Of a stretch of DNA of 5,779 bases, positions 1 through 5,779 are shown piece by piece (position 1 is the stretch's first letter; every line of letters begins with the position of its first letter). The notes beneath the pieces were generated by a model. It was not told the origin of the DNA and searched no databases. It saw nothing but the letters and a program-made list of their open reading frames with translations. The position numbers and the translations under genes are program-made. Source of the stretch: Verrucomicrobia subdivision 6 bacterium (lineage in GTDB: Bacteria; Verrucomicrobiota; Verrucomicrobiia; Methylacidiphilales; Verrucolacustridaceae); the NCBI GenBank assembly GCA_945866245.1, contig CAMBGW010000069.1:1-5779 (forward strand), read 5' to 3'.

Positions 1-156
1 ACCACCTTCTTGGCGGTGCTGATTCTATTCCTTTTGGGCGGGCGGGTGATCAACGATTTTTCACTGATCCTGCTGATTGGAATTGTGGTGGGAACGTACA
101 GCTCCATTTTTATTGCTAGCCCAATCGTTTTGCTGTTTGGAAAAAAGCATAGCTAG
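1..156 (+). CDS. secF: Protein translocase subunit SecF, C-terminal end (partial)
   Basis: This is the 3' end of a gene that enters the window in frame 1: 51 codons, then TAG at 154-156. The peptide begins TTFLAVLILFLLGGRVINDF and contains two hydrophobic stretches (about residues 1-14 and 20-47), ending in the short basic tail GKKHS. The run LIGIVVGTYSSIFIASPIVL is the hallmark of the last transmembrane segment of SecF, or of the SecF half of a fused SecDF. SecF works with SecD and SecYEG in the inner membrane, using the proton gradient to help complete export of unfolded proteins. The start lies outside the window, so I cannot tell whether SecF is separate or fused to SecD. Its direct neighbour is recJ, an order I recall from Chlamydiae and relatives. 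Identity is confident for so short a piece because the motif is highly specific. Confidence 0.88.
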   Translation, partial: TTFLAVLILFLLGGRVINDFSLILLIGIVVGTYSSIFIASPIVLLFGKKHS

Positions 157-161
157 AGAGA

Positions 162-193
162 CTTGCTAACGGTGCGACAGACCGTATTGCAAG
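162..193 (+). promoter_or_regulatory. Imperfect hairpin over the recJ ribosome-binding region
   Basis: In the 40-base gap between secF and recJ, CTTGC (162-166) is complementary to GCAAG (189-193), and inside it CGGT (170-173) is complementary to ACCG (181-184). The 7-base loop is GCGACAG (174-180). The two stems are separated by a small A/T internal loop (167-169 and 185-188). The 3' arm takes in AAG of the purine run AAGAGG (191-196) that touches the recJ ATG at 197. No T-run follows, so it does not look like an intrinsic terminator. It could limit translation of recJ, protect an RNA end, or be chance. The pairing is seen directly; any role is inference. Confidence 0.45.
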
Positions 194-196
194 AGG

Positions 197-1846
197 ATGC
201 GCTGGTCTGAATCGAACCTAGTTTTGCCTGCTGATTGTGGCGGGGAGGAGCTTCTTTCTCGCTTCTTGAGCTTACGAGGTTTGGCAGGGAGTGCGGAGCA
301 GGAAAACTTTCTTCGGCCCCGCTTATCCAGTTTAGGGGCGCCGGAAGAGCTGCCGGGGATGGCGGAGGCGGTGGCTCTTTTAGCGCAAACGGTTCAGGAG
401 AAAAAACGGGTCCTGATCTTTTCCGATTATGATGTGGACGGGATTGTCAGCGCCACTGTGATGAAGCTTTTTATAAAGGCGCTGGGGTTACAGGAGGTAA
501 GGACTTTTTTGCCTGATCGCCAGCAAGAGGGTTATGGACTAACCCAAGCCGCCTTGGATCGGGCTTTGGGCCAAGGGACGATGCCAGAAGTGGTTTTGGC
601 TTTAGATTGCGGAACGAATAGCGCCTCGGAGGTGGCCCACTTAAAAAAAGCAGGGATCAGGGTTTTGATTGTGGATCACCATCAGTTAAGTGATCCCCAA
701 CCACTGGCGGATGCGATGGTGAATCCGCAAAAAGGTAGCTCCGGACACCATTTTTGCACGGCGGGGTTGGTTTTTAAACTGTGCCATGCGTACCAGCGCT
801 CTCAGGGGGGTCGGGAGCTATTTGATCTGAAGGATGTTTTAGATCTGATTGCCCTGGCGACAGTGGCCGACCTGGTGCCCCTGAAAGAGGACAATCGGAT
901 TTTCGTTCGGGAAGGGTTGCGACGGCTGGCAAAAACATCCCACTTGGGGCTGAAGCGTTTGATGGAGGTAAGCGGGGTAGGGCAGAGAACACCCACTTCA
1001 TTTACTTTGGGTTTTCAATTGGGCCCGCGGATTAATGCGGGAGGAAGAGTGGGTGATGCCAGTTCTGGCTTAGAGCTTTTGCTAAGCCAGAATCCGACGG
1101 AGACGTCTCGTTTGGCCCGGGAACTTGATTTACAAAATCGCAAGCGGCAAGAGTTGGAAGCGATCGCCTTAGGGGAGGCGGAGGAGCAGGTGGGAATCGC
1201 TCCCCAGGGGTTGGTGGTGGTGGCGGCAAGCGAGCGCTGGCATCCGGGTGTGGTCGGCATTGTGGCGGCGAGGTTGGCGCGGAAATTTCATCGGCCGAGC
1301 TTTATCATCGCGATCAATCCGGAGGGGGAGGGAAAAGGAAGTGGCCGAGGATTACCAGGATTATCCCTGATGGATGCCTTGCGGGCGTGCTCGCCGTGCC
1401 TCCGTGGTTTTGGGGGGCATGAGGCGGCGGCAGGAATTGTCATCGAAGCAGGGCGAGTAGCTGAGTTTCGGAATTTGCTGCAAGCGTGGCTCGAGACTCA
1501 TGTGGCGCCAGAAGTATTTGAAAAGACCCTGCCGATTGATATTCAGTTTTGTGCGAGTCATTTGACTCCTGAAATGGCAAGGGCTTTGGCGGAGCTGGCG
1601 CCATTTGGAAAAGGGAATCCAGAACCCACCTTACGCATGGATGGGGTGCAAATGGCGGGCGCACCGAAGGTGTTTGCGGAGCGTCATCTTAAGTTCCGTG
1701 CACGGGTGGGGGAGAAGAGATTTGAGGTGGTGGGCTTTGATTTTGCAAAACGAGTCCCTGACCGGGATGTCTTTAACTTAGCGGGTACTTGGGAGTGGGA
1801 TGAATATACGGATGGACCCCGGTGGCGAATGACGGATTGGCAGTAG
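197..1846 (+). CDS. recJ: Single-stranded-DNA-specific 5'-3' exonuclease RecJ
   Basis: RecJ degrades single-stranded DNA 5' to 3' in RecF-pathway recombination, mismatch repair and repair of stalled forks; it is cytoplasmic and uses Mn2+ or Mg2+. The 549-residue product is close to E. coli RecJ (about 577). The DHH domain shows DYDVDG (77-82), the Asp of LALDCGTN (137), VDHH (159-162), and ATVADLVPL (221-229). The family block GPRINAGGRVGDA spans 276-288. The DHHA1 part has WHPGVVGIVAARL (348-360), GSGRG (381-385) and GFGGHEAAAG (404-413). The C-terminal OB-type domain includes PFGKGNPEP (469-477) and the typical RMTDW ending. All metal-binding motifs are present, so an active enzyme is expected. 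ATG 197 is the first in-frame start after the in-frame stop at 167-169. Its ribosome site is odd: AAGAGG abuts the ATG with no spacer. The end overlaps recG by 25 bases. Confidence 0.97.
   Translation: MRWSESNLVLPADCGGEELLSRFLSLRGLAGSAEQENFLRPRLSSLGAPEELPGMAEAVALLAQTVQEKKRVLIFSDYDVDGIVSATVMKLFIKALGLQEVRTFLPDRQQEGYGLTQAALDRALGQGTMPEVVLALDCGTNSASEVAHLKKAGIRVLIVDHHQLSDPQPLADAMVNPQKGSSGHHFCTAGLVFKLCHAYQRSQGGRELFDLKDVLDLIALATVADLVPLKEDNRIFVREGLRRLAKTSHLGLKRLMEVSGVGQRTPTSFTLGFQLGPRINAGGRVGDASSGLELLLSQNPTETSRLARELDLQNRKRQELEAIALGEAEEQVGIAPQGLVVVAASERWHPGVVGIVAARLARKFHRPSFIIAINPEGEGKGSGRGLPGLSLMDALRACSPCLRGFGGHEAAAGIVIEAGRVAEFRNLLQAWLETHVAPEVFEKTLPIDIQFCASHLTPEMARALAELAPFGKGNPEPTLRMDGVQMAGAPKVFAERHLKFRARVGEKRFEVVGFDFAKRVPDRDVFNLAGTWEWDEYTDGPRWRMTDWQ
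1822..1846 (+). other. recJ/recG 25-base overlap with GTG start
   Basis: The last codons of recJ and the first codons of recG share these bases in different frames: recG opens with GTG at 1822-1824 and recJ ends with TAG at 1844-1846. No strong Shine-Dalgarno sequence precedes the GTG (GGATGG at 1811-1816 is the best purine run, about 5 bases upstream). This arrangement favours ribosomes re-initiating or being handed over after translating recJ. The ATG at 1829 is in the recJ frame and is not a recG start. Confidence 0.7.
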
Positions 1847-3855
1847 ACCCAGGATTGGCGCGGGTCATTCGCTCGGCCGCCGCCCTCGCGGCTAAGTTAG
1901 GATTTGCCTCGGCGGAGGAGTTGGTTCGGTACCTGCCCAGGCGTCATGACGATCGGCGACAGGGATGGCATCCTTCGATGGGTCTTCCGGAGGGGCCGGT
2001 CAACTTTCAAGGGGTTGTGGTTCGTTCCAAGCTGAACCGGTGGCGGGGTCGACGTTGCAGTGTGGAGATTGATCTGAATGTTTTGTCGCAGGGATTGGAA
2101 ACAGGGGATCGAGTCAGGATGGTGTATTTTCATCTGCCTTTTTTGGCTCGAGCATTTCCGGAAGGGAAACGGGTGGCGGTGTATGGTCGTCTGGAGGAAA
2201 AAAGTGGTGTTCTAAGAGTCATTCATCCGGAAACGGAAACGATTGAGGAGGGGAAAGAGGAGGGGATTCATTTGGATCGGGTCGTTCCGATCTATCCTTT
2301 GACGGCGGGATTAAATCAAAGGCGAGTGCGGGCGACGATTTATCACTATCTGCGTGCTTGCTGGCCAAAGGTGGAGGAGGAGTTTCCGCCTTGTGAAGGG
2401 ATGCCAAATCGGGAGGAGGCGTGGAGGACTTTTCACTTTCCGGAGTCGTTGCGCGAGGTGGAGATTGCCAGAAGAAGGTTGGCTTGGGAGGAGTTGGTCA
2501 GTTCCCAGTTTGGGGTCAGAGTTCGCAGGGCGGCACGCGAGGCGATTTGTGTAGCGAGGCCAAAAAAAGTACGGGAGCTCGTGGCTCCTTGGATGGCCCA
2601 TCTTCCATGGAAGATGACTCATGGTCAGTCGGAGGTGTGTAAACGCATCGACGATGACTTGGCTATGGGTCGCCCGATGCATCGGCTCTTGCAGGGAGAT
2701 GTGGGATCGGGGAAGACACTGGTGGCGGCCCACGCCCTTTTGCGCGCCTTGGAGCACGGGTCTCATGTTGCTTTTATGGCTCCGACCACTTTATTGGTGG
2801 AGCAGCATGCGACCGCCTTGCGAAAGCTTATGCCCCCGCGGTTGGTTGAGATCGTCACATGGACTTCTGCATCGAAGCCGGGTCCGGTCGGCGCTTTCCC
2901 GAGAATCACCGTGGGGACCCATGCTCTCTTTGCCGCGAAAACCAAGTTGTCCCGTCTCTCCTTGTGCGTGATCGATGAGCAGCAGCGATTTGGGGTGAAG
3001 CAGAGGGCCGCCTTTTTAGCGAAGGGGGAACGTCCCGACCTGCTTGTTTTAACTGCAACCCCGATTCCACGTACCTATGACTTACTAATTCACGGCGATT
3101 TGGATGTGTCTTATTTGACGGAGATGCCCCCTGGGCGTGGAGAGGTCAAAACTTATGTCAGGGAAGGAAGTTCGGAGGAGAAAATATGGGTCCACCTGCA
3201 AGATCGGGTGAGAGCGGGGGATCGCGCCTATGTGGTTGTGCCCCGTTTGGGGGATGAGGTGGAAGATCCTTCGGAAGAAGCATCTGTGCGCCGGACCTAC
3301 GAACTTTTGACCCTGAAGTTTGGTAGTAAGAAAGTCGCTCTTTTGCACGGGAAGATGAAGGAGGCTGAAAAAGTGCGGATCTTGGATCAGTTTCGGAGCG
3401 GGGAGATCTCTGTCCTAGCGGCCACGACTGTGGTGGAGGTGGGGGTGGATGTGCCTGAGGCAAACTGGATGGTGATTGATCATGCGGACCGCCTAGGGCT
3501 CTCCCAGCTGCATCAGCTGAGGGGGCGGATTGGGAGAGGGGGGAAGAACGGAACGTGTATTTTAATTCAACGCGGGGGTGGACCGGAGGCTAAAGAGAGG
3601 CTCGATTTTTTAGCTGAGAACAGGGATGGGTTTCGGATTGCGGAAAGGGATTTTCAGATTCGGGGACCGGGAGATACTTTGGGAGATCAGCAAAGTGGGG
3701 GACCTGGGTATCGTCATGTGCGATTTCCTTCTGATATGCCGCTGATGGAGTCTGCTGCTTTTGAGGCCCAGGGGCTTTGGGTTGGGGGTTGGGAGCGGTG
3801 GGTAGGGTTGGTTGAGGCGGGAAAGAAGGCGCGAGCGGACTTTGCGGCAAATTAA
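1822..3855 (+). CDS. recG: ATP-dependent DNA helicase RecG
   Basis: RecG is a superfamily 2 translocase that remodels branched DNA: it reverses stalled forks and acts on Holliday junctions, D-loops and R-loops. The 677-residue length matches the family (E. coli 693). The N-terminal wedge/OB region covers roughly 20-180, with YFHLPFLARAF (102-112) as the wedge-loop segment and VPIYPLTAGLNQRRVR at 155-170. Helicase motifs follow: Q269; Walker A GDVGSGKT (292-299); APTTLLVEQH (320-329); motif II DEQQRFG (385-391); LTATPIPRT (410-418); motif V TTVVEVGVDVPEA (535-547); motif VI QLRGRIGRG (565-573). The RecG-specific TRG region is at 604-626, with RGPGDTLGDQQSG. Motif II reads DEQQ where DEQH is usual. 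The GTG start at 1822 lies inside recJ; TTG 1837 and TTG 1855 are later possibilities. Overlap suggests translational coupling to recJ. TAA stop at 3853-3855. Confidence 0.97.
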   Translation: MANDGLAVDPGLARVIRSAAALAAKLGFASAEELVRYLPRRHDDRRQGWHPSMGLPEGPVNFQGVVVRSKLNRWRGRRCSVEIDLNVLSQGLETGDRVRMVYFHLPFLARAFPEGKRVAVYGRLEEKSGVLRVIHPETETIEEGKEEGIHLDRVVPIYPLTAGLNQRRVRATIYHYLRACWPKVEEEFPPCEGMPNREEAWRTFHFPESLREVEIARRRLAWEELVSSQFGVRVRRAAREAICVARPKKVRELVAPWMAHLPWKMTHGQSEVCKRIDDDLAMGRPMHRLLQGDVGSGKTLVAAHALLRALEHGSHVAFMAPTTLLVEQHATALRKLMPPRLVEIVTWTSASKPGPVGAFPRITVGTHALFAAKTKLSRLSLCVIDEQQRFGVKQRAAFLAKGERPDLLVLTATPIPRTYDLLIHGDLDVSYLTEMPPGRGEVKTYVREGSSEEKIWVHLQDRVRAGDRAYVVVPRLGDEVEDPSEEASVRRTYELLTLKFGSKKVALLHGKMKEAEKVRILDQFRSGEISVLAATTVVEVGVDVPEANWMVIDHADRLGLSQLHQLRGRIGRGGKNGTCILIQRGGGPEAKERLDFLAENRDGFRIAERDFQIRGPGDTLGDQQSGGPGYRHVRFPSDMPLMESAAFEAQGLWVGGWERWVGLVEAGKKARADFAAN

Positions 3856-3910
3856 GAGTTCTTTGCGGGGCGGACTGGAAAGTGGGGGTGTGAGGGTTTA
3901 CGCTTTATCC
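3856..3910 (+). other. recG-hemL spacer
   Basis: A 55-base G-rich spacer with no clear promoter, hairpin or T-run. It holds two candidate ribosome-binding runs: GGAAAG (3877-3882), about 7 bases before GTG 3890, and GAGGG (3892-3896), 14 bases before ATG 3911, which is longer than usual. Which one is used decides the hemL start. The absence of a terminator suggests hemL is transcribed with recG. Confidence 0.5.
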
Positions 3911-5212
3911 ATGATGCAAGGTGGCGGAAAAAGATCGCGGGAATTATTTGCGAAAGCGAAGGAGGTGACTCCTGGTGGGGTGCACTCACCCGTGAGGGCT
4001 TTTCGGGCTGTGGGAGGTGAGCCTTTCTTTGTCGCCTCGGCGAAAGGTCCACGGTTGAAAGATGTGGATGGGCGCGAGTACGTGGACTATGTGGGAAGTT
4101 GGGGGCCTGCGATCTTGGGCCACGCACATCCTGAGATTGTCGAGGCGGTGCGTGAGGCGGCGGGTCGGGGGATGAGTTATGGAACGCCGCATGAGGGGGA
4201 GGTGGTCTTGGCCTCCAAGATTTGCCGATTGATCCCCAGCGTTGAGAAAGTTCGTTTTTGTAGCAGCGGAACAGAGGCGACGATGTCGTGTGTGCGATTA
4301 GCGCGAGGTTTTACGAAGCGGAATAAAATTATCAAATTTGCTGGCTGTTACCACGGCCACAGTGATGCGTTGCTGGTGGCGGCGGGTTCGGGGCCTTTGA
4401 CTTTAGGCCGCCCGGACAGTGCGGGGGTGACCCCAGGAGCGGTTCAGGATACGTTAATTTTGCCTTTTCATGATCGGCAGGCAGTTGAGGCCTGTTTTGC
4501 GAAATATGGGAGCGAATTAGCAGCGGTCTTGTTGGAACCGATACCCGCCAATGTGGGTTTGATTTTGCCAGAGGACGGATATTTAACTTTTCTGCGGGAG
4601 ATAACCCAAAAGCATGGGACTCTTCTCATTTTTGATGAGGTGATGACTGGGTTTCGCCTTGGGTTGGGTGGGGCACAGGCAAAGGTTGGGGTTCGGCCAG
4701 ATATGACTGCTTTTGGAAAAGTGATTGGTGGAGGAATGCCTGTGGGTGCGTTCGGTGGAAGGCGGGAGGTGATGGATCATCTCGCGCCGGATGGGCCGGT
4801 TTACCAAGCGGGGACGCTTTCGGGGCATCCGCTGGCCATGGCGGCGGGAATTACCCAGCTAGATATTTTGGAACGGGGGGGTGTTTACGAGAAGTTGGAA
4901 TCAACGGGAAAAGAGGTGGAGAGGCTAGTGCAGGAGCAGTTGAGGGTCGCTGGATTGAACTATCCTTGGGCGCGAGTGGGTTCGATGTTTTGCCTGTTTT
5001 TCCGGTCGAGCGGCGAGAGAGTGCGAAATCTAGAAGATGCTCAGTCGTGCGATCGAAAAGCTTATGCGGCTTTTTTTCACGCACTTTTAGAGAAAGGGGT
5101 TTATTTTCCGCCTTCGCAATTTGAAAGCTGTTTTCTTTCCGCGGCTCATGGAGAGCGGGAAATGGAAATTACCCTTGCGGCGCTGAAAAGTGCGCTTCAT
5201 CGGAAGGCTTGA
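3911..5212 (+). CDS. hemL: Glutamate-1-semialdehyde 2,1-aminomutase
   Basis: HemL converts glutamate-1-semialdehyde to 5-aminolevulinate, the last step of the C5 route to haem and other tetrapyrroles. It is a cytoplasmic, PLP-dependent class III aminotransferase, usually a dimer. From ATG 3911 the product is 433 residues (E. coli 426). Seen: TPGGVHSPVRAF (20-31); phosphate-binding SSGTEA (118-123); CYHGHSD (146-152); the aminomutase lid segment AGSGPLTLGRPDSAGV (158-173), which separates it from other class III transaminases; FDEVMTGFR (241-249), with Asp242 for the PLP ring nitrogen; the PLP lysine K270 in AFGKVIGGGMPVGAFGG; and GTLSGHPLAM (301-310). All catalytic features are intact. The open frame reaches back to TTG 3812 inside recG, but that extension is basic and unlike HemL. 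GTG 3890 (440 residues) is a real alternative, with GGAAAG at 3877-3882. The next ATG, 3914, is also possible. TGA stop at 5210-5212. Confidence 0.96.
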   Translation: MMQGGGKRSRELFAKAKEVTPGGVHSPVRAFRAVGGEPFFVASAKGPRLKDVDGREYVDYVGSWGPAILGHAHPEIVEAVREAAGRGMSYGTPHEGEVVLASKICRLIPSVEKVRFCSSGTEATMSCVRLARGFTKRNKIIKFAGCYHGHSDALLVAAGSGPLTLGRPDSAGVTPGAVQDTLILPFHDRQAVEACFAKYGSELAAVLLEPIPANVGLILPEDGYLTFLREITQKHGTLLIFDEVMTGFRLGLGGAQAKVGVRPDMTAFGKVIGGGMPVGAFGGRREVMDHLAPDGPVYQAGTLSGHPLAMAAGITQLDILERGGVYEKLESTGKEVERLVQEQLRVAGLNYPWARVGSMFCLFFRSSGERVRNLEDAQSCDRKAYAAFFHALLEKGVYFPPSQFESCFLSAAHGEREMEITLAALKSALHRKA

Positions 5213-5219
5213 GGCGTGT

Positions 5220-5239
5220 CCGCCCATACGGCAGGGTGG
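5220..5239 (+). promoter_or_regulatory. Ribosome-binding region and small hairpin before the LbH gene
   Basis: AGGGTGG (5233-5239) lies 4 bases before ATG 5244 and is the likely Shine-Dalgarno sequence. CCGCCC (5220-5225) can pair with GGGTGG (5234-5239) in a 6-base-pair stem with one G-T wobble and an 8-base loop, which would hide that site. No T-run follows, so it is not a typical terminator. In such a G-rich strand a stem this short could easily arise by chance. Confidence 0.3.
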
Positions 5240-5243
5240 TGGC

Positions 5244-5779
5244 ATGAAAAGTTTGGTTTGCGCTCCTGCCGATTTTTTTGACCTGAAGGGCCAGGGACAC
5301 GAGGAGCTCTTTGCTTCCATCAGCGAGGTTTGGGAGATTCTCCCTAAGATCTCTGCCTATTTACAAAAGCATCTTCCCAAGGGCTCGCAGGGAAAACTTC
5401 TTGGTCAACCGGTCATCGGCAAAGATGTCTATTTAGGGGAGGGCACGATTGTGGAACCAGGGGCTTACATTCGGGGGCCTGCTTGGATCGGGAAGAATTG
5501 TGAAATTCGGCATGGGGCCTACTTGCGGGAGAATGTGATTGCGGGGGATGGTTGTATTTTGGGAAATAGTTCTGAGTTTAAGAATTGCCTTCTTCTGGCT
5601 GGGGCGCATGCCCCGCACTTTAACTACGTGGGGGATTCGATTTTGGGTCGTGGGGTGAATTTAGGAGCGGGGGTAATTTTGTCGAATTACCGATTGGACG
5701 GTCAGGTGATTCGGGTACGGAAGTCGGGGACTTTGGTGGAGACGGGTTTGCGGAAGTTCGGGGCGATTGTGGGGGACGG
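5244..5779 (+). CDS. GlmU-like left-handed beta-helix protein, stand-alone acyltransferase type (partial)
   Basis: The gene starts at ATG 5244, 31 bases after the hemL stop, and runs off the window after 178 codons. Residues 1-50 are a mostly helical leader with no nucleotidyltransferase signature (no GxGTR-like loop). From about residue 54 there are hexapeptide repeats of a left-handed beta-helix, for example VIGKDVYLGEGTIVEPGAYI. Residues 94-149 align without gaps to the acetyltransferase half of E. coli GlmU as I remember it. R95, K113, H125, Y128, N139, N148 and Y149 match GlmU R333, K351, catalytic H363, Y366, N377, N386 and Y387. K171 in KFGAIVGD fits K392 after an insert of about 17 residues. 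Family knowledge suggests acetyl transfer to an amino-sugar phosphate, or a related cell-envelope precursor step; the substrate is unknown. It could instead be a non-catalytic GlmU homologue. No symbol is given because it is not full-length GlmU. Confidence 0.82.
   Translation, partial: MKSLVCAPADFFDLKGQGHEELFASISEVWEILPKISAYLQKHLPKGSQGKLLGQPVIGKDVYLGEGTIVEPGAYIRGPAWIGKNCEIRHGAYLRENVIAGDGCILGNSSEFKNCLLLAGAHAPHFNYVGDSILGRGVNLGAGVILSNYRLDGQVIRVRKSGTLVETGLRKFGAIVGD

Noticed and set aside
162..193. Intrinsic terminator after secF
   Set aside because: The stem is interrupted by an internal loop and is followed by AGGATG, not a T-run, so it lacks the terminator signature.
235..432. A 65-codon + strand open frame
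   Set aside because: It is a shifted frame inside the N-terminal part of recJ with low-complexity Gly-rich sequence and no independent support.
1205..1224. GGT/GGC-rich run as a simple repeat
   Set aside because: It is explained by the codons for LVVVAA in recJ; the repeat is too short and encodes a normal hydrophobic strand.
2311..2766. A 151-codon open frame on the - strand
   Set aside because: It lies wholly inside recG, has no recognisable domain, and its Pro/His/Arg/Ser-rich composition is what a complementary reading of a G-rich coding strand gives.
2354..2971. Overlapping + strand open frames of 66, 73 and 116 codons
   Set aside because: They are alternate frames within the wedge and ATPase region of recG, whose own frame carries every helicase motif; their Trp/Arg/Gly-rich sequences look non-natural.
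3812..3910. N-terminal extension of HemL from TTG 3812
   Set aside because: The added 33 residues are Arg-rich, overlap recG by 44 bases and do not resemble any HemL N-terminus; known HemL proteins begin near ATG 3911.
5087..5618. - strand open frames across the hemL end and LbH start
   Set aside because: They oppose well-supported coding sequence on the + strand and show no domain or ribosome site.
1..5779. Mobile element, CRISPR, defence system or RNA gene
   Set aside because: No direct repeats, transposase, recombinase, spacer-repeat pattern or tRNA-like cloverleaf was seen; all long frames are housekeeping genes.

Overview
The window is an ordinary, densely packed stretch of bacterial chromosome. 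All genes lie on the + strand, in the order secF (3' end only), recJ, recG, hemL, and the 5' part of a GlmU-like left-handed beta-helix (LbH) gene. Gaps are short: 40 bases between secF and recJ, a 25-base overlap of recJ with recG, about 55 bases before hemL and 31 bases before the LbH gene. No spacer approaches 300 bases. I see no tRNA, rRNA, CRISPR array, insertion sequence, prophage gene or convincing intrinsic terminator. The layout fits one co-directional transcription unit, possibly with weak internal signals.

The organism is probably a free-living, moderately GC-rich bacterium. From general knowledge, secD/secF directly followed by recJ occurs in Chlamydiae and related bacteria. The LbH protein resembles a stand-alone family common in the Verrucomicrobiota/Chlamydiota. 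A Planctomycetota-Verrucomicrobiota-Chlamydiota member, most likely Verrucomicrobiota, is my inference; no marker here proves it. HemL shows that tetrapyrrole synthesis runs by the C5 (glutamate) route.

Region by region: 1-156 encodes the last two membrane segments of SecF (protein export). 197-1846 encodes RecJ, a 5'-3' single-strand exonuclease. 1822-3855 encodes RecG, a branched-DNA helicase that starts with GTG inside the end of recJ. 3911-5212 encodes glutamate-1-semialdehyde aminomutase. 5244-5779 encodes a GlmU-related LbH protein cut off by the window edge. RecJ and RecG work together naturally in recombination and replication-fork repair, and their overlap suggests coupled translation. 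SecF, HemL and the LbH protein belong to unrelated housekeeping processes.

I found no new system. The points worth a second look are an imperfect hairpin that covers the recJ ribosome-binding region, a smaller one over the LbH gene's ribosome-binding region, a Gln for His change in RecG motif II, an uncertain hemL start, and a LbH protein that lacks the uridylyltransferase domain yet keeps the GlmU acetyltransferase active-site residues around a longer insert.
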